The notes below the pieces were generated by a model. That model made no database searches and was not told the origin of the DNA. It saw nothing but the letters and a program-made list of their open reading frames with translations. A DNA stretch of 36,364 bases from positions 1 to 36,364 of the forward strand of contig NZ_SMKY01000064.1 in the NCBI RefSeq assembly GCF_004349235.1, in the 5' to 3' direction. This DNA is from Actinomadura darangshiensis (lineage in GTDB: Bacteria; Actinomycetota; Actinomycetes; Streptosporangiales; Streptosporangiaceae). Positions within the stretch are counted from its first letter, which is position 1. The number at the start of each line of letters is the position of its first letter. The position numbers and the translations under genes are program-made. Below, in pieces: positions 22,635-29,896 of the stretch.

Positions 22635-24860
22635 TCAGCCGGTGACGCGTTCCAGTTCGGCGATCATCTCCGACGCCGTGACCGGGTCGAGCGCTCCGAA
22701 CGGATGCTCCGTGCCGGAGTAGCGGCCCGTCATGAGCATGACGCGCTCGATCGTCTGCTCGGCGTACTCCTCGGGGTCGATGACGCGGATGCCCGGCTCG
22801 AAGGCGACCATCACGTGCCGGTCGTCCGGGGTCATCAGGTTCACCTGGCGGCGGAAGCCGCCGGTCTCCTTGTCGCCGAGTTCCCAGCCGCGGGACGTCA
22901 TGCCCATGAACCTGCCGAAATGGGCGGTGCGTCCTTCGAAGCGCTTGAGGCGGCCGGTGTCGCGCTCGTCGTCCGCCAGTTCGTGGACGGGGCGTCCGAG
23001 CTGCGGGAACGGCTGCAGGATCTCGTAGTCGGCGAAGACCGAGGCCCAGGCGGCGACGGTGTCCTGGCCGAGCAGGACGGGATGGGGGAGCATCACACGG
23101 GCGTCCGGCGGCAGGACGAACGCGTCGTCGCGGACGTCCGCGAGCGTGCCGTCCTCGGCGACCCGGAACGCCGTGCCATCGGCGGACCACACCAGGCGGC
23201 GGACGAGGTGGCCCAGCAGCGGATGGCCCGCGAAGATCGAGCCGAACTCCCCGGACGTCCAGGAACGCCCGGCGACCATTGCCTTCTCCAGCCGCTTCAG
23301 CTGGTCGGCGGCGACGGCCTTGGCCTCCTTCTTCAAGTCGGCGAACCGCTTGTAGGCGGCCGGGGCGAGGGCGTCGTCGTCCTTGACGCCCGGCTTCGGC
23401 AGCGTCTTGCGGGGCTTGCCGTCCTCGTCGGCCACGAACGGCTTGAGCTGCTCGTCGAAGCCGACCACGAACCGGCGCGGGCCGTAGTCGAGCGTCATGG
23501 AGCCCGCCGCGTCCAGCCCGAGGTCGGGGACGATCCGGTCGGCCAGCTGCTCGGGCGTCAGGGCGCGCTCCCGGGCGATGGCGTCCAGCCGGCGCTGCGC
23601 GCGGGGACGTATGTGTTTGGCGTCGGCGGCCCTGCGGGCGAGGCGGTCCAGGTGGCGCAGCAGGTCGTCCGGCGGCGCGTCGATCGCCATGAGGACGTCG
23701 AGGGCGGTCAGTCCCTTGAACGTCCAGGAGTAGTAGTTGTCCCAGCGGGCCATCCGGCCGGCCAGCCGCGCGGCCGTCTCGGCGTCGCCGAGCCGCCGCA
23801 GCGCGTACTGCGCTCCCGTCGAGGCCCAAAGCCCGCTGCCCCGATCGTTCTCGTACACCGCCCAGGCGAACTCGGCGAGCGAGCCCGGATCGCACAGCTC
23901 GATGACCTGCTCGCAGCCCTGGTACGGGTCCTCGGGCGTGGAGATCAGCAGCATGGTCACGAAATGCCGGGCGGCCCCCACCGGCAGCGCCCGCTCGCGT
24001 CCGCGCAGCAGCAACTGCGGAAGCTTGTCGCGGACGATCTCCTCGTCCCACTGCGGCAGGTCGTCGGGGTACTGGTCCAGCGGGTCGGTGCCCAGAGCGT
24101 CGATCGCCGCGGCCGCCTCGTCGCCGTACTGTCGCGCCGCCTCGACGATGCACGCGCTGCCGTGCTCGCGGGCGATGAGCGCGAGGGCCTGCTCGGCCTT
24201 CGTGCGCTTCGGGCCGGGCTTGCGCAGCGCGTCCGGAATGACGAACGGTGCCGCGGCCGCGCCGTGCCACCCGAACCAGAGCCGCACGGCGGCGTCGTCG
24301 TGCCGGCCGATCCCGTTGATCATCGCGCGCGCCGTGGCGTCGTCCACGAACGGGACGAGCGCGTCCGCGCAGGAAGCGTGCTTCTTGGTCGCGTGCAGGA
24401 TCAGAGCGCGGGCCGCCGTCCCGCGCCGGGCGGCGAAGTGCTTGAGCGGCGTGCGGTAGGACCACCCGGCCCAGTCCTCGTGGTAGCGCTCGTCGGCGAG
24501 AAGCTCGTCCGCGAGATCGCCGGGGCCCCGCACCACCAGCCAGTAGAACCTGCGGGCACGGTCCCCGCCCCGCGGATCGCGCAGGGCGGCGCCGCTGCGG
24601 TAGTGCTCGGCCACCGCCTCCCAGTCGGAGTCGTCGGGGAGCGCGGGCTGGTACGCCTTGGCGAAGCCGTCCCGGGATTCCAGCCATTCCTCGCGCAGGC
24701 CGGGCGGCCACGACTCGGCGGCAGGGGTCGTGGGACGCTTCAGCCCCTTCAGGACGACCGGCTCCGTGCCCGCCCGGCCGCGGCGCGTCCACGGCGGTTC
24801 GACGAGCAGGCGGGGGAGCGCGCTTTCGGCGGCGTCTTCGATGCGGGAGGTCTCGGTCAT
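22635..24860 (-). CDS. DUF4132 domain protein
   Basis: 741 residues, cytoplasmic, no membrane helix or signal. The C-terminal half carries the recognisable DUF4132 sequence: LDYGPRRFVVGFDEQLKPFV (about 455-475), KPRKTLPKPGVKDDDALAP, then EILQPFPQLGRPVHEL and GRTAHFGRFMGMTSRGWE. The N-terminal half is helical and Ala/Arg-rich, perhaps repeat-like. Actinomycete genomes often hold several DUF4132 genes, sometimes next to AAA/VWA genes; no such partner is seen here. The function is not established. ATG 24860 has GGAG 5-8 bases upstream. It lies upstream of the MMPL operon on the same strand (88 bp gap). Confidence 0.8.
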   Translation of the reverse strand: MTETSRIEDAAESALPRLLVEPPWTRRGRAGTEPVVLKGLKRPTTPAAESWPPGLREEWLESRDGFAKAYQPALPDDSDWEAVAEHYRSGAALRDPRGGDRARRFYWLVVRGPGDLADELLADERYHEDWAGWSYRTPLKHFAARRGTAARALILHATKKHASCADALVPFVDDATARAMINGIGRHDDAAVRLWFGWHGAAAAPFVIPDALRKPGPKRTKAEQALALIAREHGSACIVEAARQYGDEAAAAIDALGTDPLDQYPDDLPQWDEEIVRDKLPQLLLRGRERALPVGAARHFVTMLLISTPEDPYQGCEQVIELCDPGSLAEFAWAVYENDRGSGLWASTGAQYALRRLGDAETAARLAGRMARWDNYYSWTFKGLTALDVLMAIDAPPDDLLRHLDRLARRAADAKHIRPRAQRRLDAIARERALTPEQLADRIVPDLGLDAAGSMTLDYGPRRFVVGFDEQLKPFVADEDGKPRKTLPKPGVKDDDALAPAAYKRFADLKKEAKAVAADQLKRLEKAMVAGRSWTSGEFGSIFAGHPLLGHLVRRLVWSADGTAFRVAEDGTLADVRDDAFVLPPDARVMLPHPVLLGQDTVAAWASVFADYEILQPFPQLGRPVHELADDERDTGRLKRFEGRTAHFGRFMGMTSRGWELGDKETGGFRRQVNLMTPDDRHVMVAFEPGIRVIDPEEYAEQTIERVMLMTGRYSGTEHPFGALDPVTASEMIAELERVTG

Positions 24861-25033
24861 CGCTCCAGTCTCACGGCAGAGGCGGACAATCTCGGGTCTT
24901 GCGACGCGGCGGCCCGTGCCCGCGGTTCGGGGACGCGGGAGGTCGTCACGGTGTTGTGATCGTTCGGCGCTTCCGCGGACGTGTCCGGGGCGCGAAGATC
25001 AGGGGCCGATTCCTCCCCCGCGCCGGAGCACCG

Positions 25034-25663
25034 ATGACCTATGCCTCCTCCCCGGCCGAGACCGTCCGGCCGCCGCGCACCGCGGCGATCGTCGCGGTCG
25101 TCGCGCTGGGGATCAACGCCTTATTCCTCAACATCCTGGCGGTGCTGGCCGCGATCGGCCTGATCCGCGACGGCGGGGTGGCACCGGACGGCGCCGTCGC
25201 GATCGGGACGGTCGCCGACATCGCGCTGGTCGTCCTCGCCGGCGTCGCGGTGATCGCCTGGCTGTGGCAGGCCCGCCGGAACGCCGATGTCATCGACGAC
25301 CTCGCGCACGACTGGGGTCGTCCCTGGGTGATCGCCGGCTGGATCGTCCCGCTCCTCAACCTGTGGGTGCCGCGCAGCGTCGTGCTCGGCGTGTGGCGGG
25401 CCAGTGCGCCCGCGGGAACGTCCGCCTGGCCGGTCAACGCGTGGTGGACGCTGTGGCTCGTCGGCGTGGTCGGCGGGCGCGTCGCGAACCTGGACGCCGA
25501 TGGCGGCTTCCAGACCATCCTGTTCCCGATCGTCATGGAGATCGCGGCCCTCGCCGCACAGCTCGCCATGCTCATCATCTGGCGCGTCACCCGGTACCAG
25601 GAGGCGCACGCCGTCCGCCTGCGGAACGCCCTCACCCTGGGGGCCAGTCCACAACCGCTGTGA
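25034..25663 (+). CDS. DUF4328 family membrane protein with a TTA codon
   Basis: 209 residues from ATG 25034, set by GGAG at 25025-25028. An in-frame upstream TTG (24899) is less likely. Four to five membrane helices are visible. The DUF4328 core is WLWQARRNADVIDDL followed by WVIAGWIVPLLNLWVPRSV and WRASAP, then WWTLWLVG. Function unknown. Codon 30 is TTA (25121-25123), the rarest leucine codon in such genomes, so translation may depend on the developmental tRNA BldA. It ends at a strong hairpin facing the broken protease gene. Confidence 0.8.
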   Translation: MTYASSPAETVRPPRTAAIVAVVALGINALFLNILAVLAAIGLIRDGGVAPDGAVAIGTVADIALVVLAGVAVIAWLWQARRNADVIDDLAHDWGRPWVIAGWIVPLLNLWVPRSVVLGVWRASAPAGTSAWPVNAWWTLWLVGVVGGRVANLDADGGFQTILFPIVMEIAALAAQLAMLIIWRVTRYQEAHAVRLRNALTLGASPQPL

Positions 25664-25710
25664 CCAGCGCGTCGATCGTCGTCTGGGCACCGCCGCCGCC
25701 GCGGAAGGGT

Positions 25711-25755
25711 CATGGGGGCGCCGGAGGCCGCCGAGGCCGCCCGGCGTCCCCCATG
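25711..25755. terminator. bidirectional terminator, 14-bp stem
   Basis: CATGGGGGCGCCGG (25711-25724) pairs with CCGGCG-(T)-CCCCCATG (25741-25755) with one bulged T and a 16-nt GC-rich loop. It lies between the convergent DUF4328 gene and the protease pseudogene. No U-run flanks it, as usual in this group. Confidence 0.7.
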
Positions 25756-25777
25756 GACTCCGGCTCCCGCCCGGTTC

Positions 25778-26796
25778 TCAGGTGAAGAGATCGATGTCCA
25801 GCGCGTAGGCCACCAGGGACATCGGGTTGGCGAACGTGTGGGTCCCCGTCCCCGAGAAGAGGAGGCCGATGGCCTGCTTGTCGTCCCACGTCCAGATGCA
25901 GGAACCGGAGTCCCCAGGCGCCGCGAACGGCCTGCCCTCGGCCGGCTCGATGACGATCTGGTCGGCGAAGAACGCCTGCCCGGAGGTCCCGTAGCGGACC
26001 CTGCCGGACCAGTTGACGCAGGTGACGACGCCCTTGGTGCGCTGCGTGGTGCGCCCGGACTTCCCCACGACCATCCCCAGCGCGGGCGTCTCGATCTCCG
26101 CCGTGATGCGGAAGAGCTCGATCCCCGCACTGGTCTGGAAGCCGATCTCGGGCCGGACCCGGTCGGGCCAGCACCAGCCGGTGGCGCAGTCGACGAGGTT
26201 CGTGCCCCCGGAGAAGTCGAGCGGGACGTACCTCTCCAGCGCGGCGACCTGGTCGGCCGGGCACGTCCCGCCGTCGGCGGGCGCGGGCTGGCAGAGGCAG
26301 TCCCCGGCCATGCCGCGGTTCGTGTCGGCGAGGACATGGTTGTTGCTGACGCAGAGCAGCATGTCGTCGCGCGGCTGCTCCCTGCCCGTCGCCAGGCAGC
26401 CGAGCGTGCCGTCCGTCACCCGGTGGTGGGCGAGCGAGAACCCGCCGGGCGCCGAGCGGACCCGGCCCCGGTTCGCCAGCGCGTCGATGACGCCGCTCGT
26501 GACGACCTGCATCGGCGCGTCGGCCGCGGACCGCACGCCCATGGCGTCGACGACCGCACCTCGTCGGAGCCCACCGGTTCCGCGACATGGACGGTGAGGA
26601 CCGGTTCCCCGGACCCGGTCCCGCCGCCGTCGGCGGCGGGCAGCCCGACGCCGACGCCGAGAACGTTCCCGGCACCTTCGAAACTCCGCGCGAACGTGGC
26701 GCCCGCCTGATCCCGGACGTCCCGCTGGATGGCCGCGGCGATCTCGTCCCGCACGCGGCGTGGGACGGCGCCGCCGCCCGGACCTGGAACCGGCAC
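25778..26796 (-). pseudogene. trypsin-like serine protease, frameshifted
   Basis: The C-terminal 254 residues (frame from ATG 26542) hold a trypsin-like core: His in CVSNNHVLAD, likely Asp in NLVDCATGW, and Ser in APGDSGSCIW. The conserved N-terminal module (FARSFEGAGNVLGVGVGLPA, then GEPVLTVHVAEPVG) is on the same strand in another frame starting near GTG 26796 (or GTG 26754). The frames would join as SDEVR-VVDAMGVRSAADAP if one G were restored near 26550-26557, where a GGG tract appears shortened. This is a recent single-base deletion or a sequencing error. No signal peptide is seen. A shortened protein from ATG 26542 remains possible. Confidence 0.7.
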
Positions 26797-27272
26797 CGCT
26801 CCGCGCTGCGCTCGTTCACGGCCTGGGCCGCCCGGCGCGGCTGGGACCCGGGCGACCTGGCCGCCGGCATCGAGCGGCGGCCCGAACCCCGGGGCGCGCG
26901 CGTGTCATCGAGCGGCGCGAAATCGCGGCCCTGCTGGACCGCCGCGACGTGCCCCCGCGGGAGCTGACGTTCTGGCGGCTGATGTACGAATCGGCGGCCT
27001 GCGCCGACTGGGTGCTCTCGCTCAACGTCGAGGACGTGGACATGGCCCGCGACCGCGGCCGCGTCACCAGGGACGGCGCGGTCCGCTGGGTGCGCTGGCA
27101 GGACGTCACCACGCGCCGGCTCGCCGAACTGGCCGAGGGACGGCCGCGCGGGCCGCTCTTCCTGGCCGACCGGCGGCCGGCCCCGGCCCGCATGCCCGCG
27201 GCCCACCTGGGCGGCTACGTCCGCCCTCGCACGCCCCCGGAGATGACCGGAGAGTCACAGGCCACGGCCTGA
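26764..27272 (+). pseudogene. tyrosine recombinase relic
   Basis: Two plus-strand frames carry consecutive parts of one integrase. Frame 1 (about 26764-26900) encodes the core-binding part, ARTWNRHRSALRSFTAWAAR and GWDPGDLAAGIERRPEP. Frame 2 (about 26904-27215) continues IERREIAALLDRRDVPPREL, LSLNVEDVDM, GAVRWVRWQD and GPLFLADRRPAPARMPA. A frameshift near 26895-26905 separates them. The first catalytic Arg, expected in YETAAR-type sequence, is Cys here (YESAACADWVL, codon TGC at 27000-27002). The H-x-x-R and Tyr end is missing. It overlaps the 5' end of the protease gene on the other strand. Family assignment is from memory. Confidence 0.65.
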
Positions 27273-27449
27273 AGACCCGGGCGAGGGGCGAGCGGCCACG
27301 ACGCGGCACGCGTCCGGGCCGCACGTTCCCGGGGTGGGCCCGCCCACCGACACCTGCGGCACTGTGCATGTGTGCCATACCAGGGCCGTGTGACCCGTGT
27401 TACAACGGCCTGGGAGGGTCTTGATCGTTCCAACTCAGGGAGTGTGCCC
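27273..27449 (+). promoter_or_regulatory. upstream region of the PhoX gene
   Basis: No gene is seen. GGTGGG-CCCG-CCCACC (27333-27348) is a small hairpin behind the recombinase relic. TGTGA-CCCGTG-TTACA (27389-27404) is one base from the CRP-type consensus TGTGA-N6-TCACA and lies 46 bp before the PhoX start. No clear -35/-10 pair is visible. Confidence 0.4.
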
Positions 27450-28820
27450 ATGTCAGTCTCGCGACGCCAGCTCCTCGCGAGAACCGGTGCGGTGGGGGCG
27501 GGCATCGCCTTCACCGGCGCCGTCGAGCAGTTGTTCGCCGGGAGTGCGGCCGCCGCGCCGACCGGCGGACACGACGGGTACGGACCGCTCGTGCCCGATC
27601 CGAAGGGTCTGCTGGACCTGCCCCGCGGCTTCCGCTACACCGTCCTGTCCCGCGAGGGCGACCCGCTGCGCTCGGGAGAGGGCGCGGTGCCGAGCCACTG
27701 CGACGGCATGGCCGCCTTCGCCGGGCGGCGGGGCCGCACCTGGCTCGTCCGCAACCACGAGAACCGGCCGGACGCCGAGCACCGCGTCCCGCCCGTCGAG
27801 GACGTCACCTACGACCCGGGCGGCCTCGGCGGCTGCACCGCCCTGGAGGTCGACCACGCCGGCCGCGTGCACACCGAGCGCGTCGCCATCGCCGGGACGG
27901 CCGTCAACTGCGCCGGCGGCCCCACGCCCTGGCACACCTGGCTGACCTGCGAGGAGACCGAGGACAAGGCGGGCACCGGCGACTACACCAAGGACCACGG
28001 GTTCATCTTCGAGGTCGACCCGTTCCGGCAGGAGCGGACCGTCCCCGAGCCGCTGACCGCGATGGGGCGGTTCCAGCACGAGGCGATCGCCGTCGACCCG
28101 CGCGACGGCACCGTCTACGAGACCGAGGACGCGTTCGAGAAGCCGTTCGGGCTCTTCTACCGGTTCCTGCCGGAGAACCCGCGGGGCGGGTTCGGCAGCC
28201 TGCGGGCCGGCGGGCGCCTTGAGTCGCTGTGCGTCCCCGACGTCCCGGACCTGTCGGTCGTGCAGAAGCCCGGCACCGTGTTCCGCGGCGTCGAGTGGAA
28301 GGAGGTCCCGGACCCGCTCGCGAAGGAGACCGCGATCCGGTTCCAGGACTTCGGGCCCGGCGGCATCACGCACGCGCAGAAGCTGGAGGGCTGCTACTGG
28401 GGCGGCGACCGCGTCTACTTCGTGTCGAGCTTCGCGAAGACGGCGGACGGGTCGCGCGCCGACCACTACGGGCAGGTCTGGTCGTACGAGCCGCGGCACC
28501 GCCGGCTCACCCTCGTGATCGTGTTCGGCCCGGACACCGACCTGCAGAAGGCGGGCGAGTCGCCCGACAACATCTGCCTGGCGCCGCAGGGCGGGCTGAT
28601 GGTGTGCGAGGACGGGAACGGCGCCCAGCACGTGTTCGGCGTGTCGCGCCGCCGCACGGTGTACCCGATGGCCCGGAACCGGCAGAGCATCGGCACCGAG
28701 GACGAGCCCGCGTGGGGCGAGTTCGCCGGCGTCACCTTCGCCCCGGACAACAAGACGATGTTCGTCAACGTCTACGAGCCGGGCACCACCTTCGCCGTCA
28801 CCGGCCCCTGGGGCCGCTAG
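27450..28820 (+). CDS. PhoX-family (DUF839) alkaline phosphatase, Tat-exported
   Basis: 456 residues from ATG 27450, set by AGGGAG (27437-27442). The N-terminus has a twin-arginine signal SRRQLL (4-9), a hydrophobic core and an Ala-rich cleavage region (AGSAAAAP). Family segments present are SHCDGMAAF, LVRNHENR, GTAVNCAGGPTPWHTWLTCE, GRFQHEAIAVDP, VYETED, GPGGITHAQKLEG and SPDNICLAPQGGLMVCEDG. PhoX enzymes are Ca/Fe-dependent phosphatases that fold as a beta-propeller and use Tat because cofactors are inserted before export. Some DUF839 members may have other roles. It probably releases phosphate outside the cell. It converges on coaA with a shared terminator. Confidence 0.87.
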   Translation: MSVSRRQLLARTGAVGAGIAFTGAVEQLFAGSAAAAPTGGHDGYGPLVPDPKGLLDLPRGFRYTVLSREGDPLRSGEGAVPSHCDGMAAFAGRRGRTWLVRNHENRPDAEHRVPPVEDVTYDPGGLGGCTALEVDHAGRVHTERVAIAGTAVNCAGGPTPWHTWLTCEETEDKAGTGDYTKDHGFIFEVDPFRQERTVPEPLTAMGRFQHEAIAVDPRDGTVYETEDAFEKPFGLFYRFLPENPRGGFGSLRAGGRLESLCVPDVPDLSVVQKPGTVFRGVEWKEVPDPLAKETAIRFQDFGPGGITHAQKLEGCYWGGDRVYFVSSFAKTADGSRADHYGQVWSYEPRHRRLTLVIVFGPDTDLQKAGESPDNICLAPQGGLMVCEDGNGAQHVFGVSRRRTVYPMARNRQSIGTEDEPAWGEFAGVTFAPDNKTMFVNVYEPGTTFAVTGPWGR

Positions 28821-28829
28821 CTACGGCCC
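28811..28829. terminator. bidirectional hairpin between PhoX gene and coaA
   Basis: GGGCCG (28811-28816) pairs with CGGCCC (28824-28829), loop CTAGCTA. It includes the PhoX stop codon and ends 2 bp before the coaA stop, so it can serve both convergent genes. Confidence 0.55.
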
Positions 28830-28831
28830 GG

Positions 28832-29773
28832 TCAGATCCTGCGGAGGCGTACGCGCTGCACGGCGTGTTCGCGGTCCTTGTGCAGGACGAGAGTCGCGCG
28901 GGCGCGTGTCGGCAGGATGTTGGAGACGAGGTTGATCTCGTTGACGTCCCGCCACACGCGCTGCGCGAACGCGGCCGTCTCGTCCTCGTCCAGCTCGTGC
29001 GCGTACTTGTGGAAGTAGGAGCGCGGGTCGGTGAACGCGGTGCGGCGCAGCGCGAACAGCCGGTCGATGTACCACTGCCGGATGTCCTCGACCCGCGCGT
29101 CCACATAGATGGAGAAGTCGAAGAAGTCGGACACGCCGAGGGTGCCGGGCGGCGGCGCCTGCAGCACGTTCAGCCCCTCGACGATCAGGATGTCGGGCCG
29201 CCGGACGGTCTGCGCCGCGTCCGGGACGATGTCGTACTCCAGGTGCGAGTACACCGGGATCGCCGCCTCCGCCGCGCCCGACTTGATCGCCGACACGAAC
29301 CGGACGAGGCCGCGCCGGTCGTAGGACTCGGGGAACCCCTTGCGGTCCAGGATGCCGCGCTCGGCCAGCACGGCGTTCGGGTGCAGGAAGCTGTCGGTGG
29401 TGACCAGCTCGACGCTCGGGTGCTCGGGCCAGCGGGCGAGCAGCGTGCGCAGCAGCCGGGACGTGGTGGACTTGCCGACCGCGACGCTGCCCGCCACCCC
29501 GATGATGAACGGGGTGGGCCGCACCTCGCCGCCGAGGAAGCCGCTGACGGTGTCGCGCAGCCGCCCGTCCGACTGGAAGAACAGGGTGAGCAGCCGGGAC
29601 AGCGGCAGGTACACCTCCTCGACCTCGGTGATGCCGATCGGGTCGCGCAGGCCGCGCAGCGCTTCCAGTTCGCCGGGCGTCAGCGGCAGCGGCGTGTTCT
29701 CCCGCAGGCCGCGCCAGGCGTCGCGGGAGAGTTCCACGTAGGGGCTCGGCACGCTGTCCCATCCGCTCGTCAT
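28832..29773 (-). CDS. coaA: type I pantothenate kinase
   Basis: 313 residues. It phosphorylates pantothenate, the first and regulated step of CoA synthesis. The P-loop GSVAVGKST is at 95-103. Other family segments are VTTDSFLHPNAVL, RKGFPESYDRRGLVRF, YSHLEYDIVP, DILIVEGLNVLQ and the C-terminal DPRSYFHKYA and NLVSNILPTRARATLVLHK. ATG 29773 has no Shine-Dalgarno; a TAATGT -10 box lies 6 bp upstream, so the mRNA is probably leaderless. It is divergent from glmS (123 bp). Confidence 0.96.
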   Translation of the reverse strand: MTSGWDSVPSPYVELSRDAWRGLRENTPLPLTPGELEALRGLRDPIGITEVEEVYLPLSRLLTLFFQSDGRLRDTVSGFLGGEVRPTPFIIGVAGSVAVGKSTTSRLLRTLLARWPEHPSVELVTTDSFLHPNAVLAERGILDRKGFPESYDRRGLVRFVSAIKSGAAEAAIPVYSHLEYDIVPDAAQTVRRPDILIVEGLNVLQAPPPGTLGVSDFFDFSIYVDARVEDIRQWYIDRLFALRRTAFTDPRSYFHKYAHELDEDETAAFAQRVWRDVNEINLVSNILPTRARATLVLHKDREHAVQRVRLRRI

Positions 29774-29779
29774 GGCTGA

Positions 29780-29785
29780 ACATTA
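29780..29785 (-). promoter_or_regulatory. -10 box (TAATGT) of coaA, probable leaderless mRNA
   Basis: On the minus strand TAATGT is followed by 6 bases and then the coaA ATG. GTGACC sits 16 bp upstream as a possible -35. The short spacing puts the transcription start at the initiation codon. Confidence 0.45.
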
Positions 29786-29883
29786 ACCGGGAGTGTCATC
29801 CGGTCACCGGGATTTCACCCTCCGCCCACGCTAGCGTCATGCCGGTACGGCACTCGCGGGTAGGTCCGGCGCGGGACACCGAA

Positions 29884-29889
29884 TAGAGT
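29884..29889 (+). promoter_or_regulatory. -10 box (TAGAGT) of glmS, probable leaderless mRNA
   Basis: TAGAGT is followed by 7 bases and the glmS ATG at 29897. No Shine-Dalgarno is present and no clear -35 is seen. The arrangement fits the TANNNT plus 7 bp rule of leaderless actinobacterial genes. No glmS ribozyme-like sequence is present in the 123-bp gap. Confidence 0.45.
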
Positions 29890-29896
29890 TGCCGCC

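Noticed and set aside
20576..24959. Long plus-strand frames opposite the MMPL and DUF4132 genes
   Set aside because: Antisense shadows; composition lacks hydrophobic cores and the minus strand encodes recognised families.
29839..29886. 15-codon ORF upstream of glmS
   Set aside because: No ribosome binding site, and the probable glmS -10 box overlaps its stop, so it would not be on the glmS mRNA.
29774..29896. glmS ribozyme or riboswitch
   Set aside because: The gap is only 123 bp with two promoters and has no ribozyme-like core; the gene appears leaderless.
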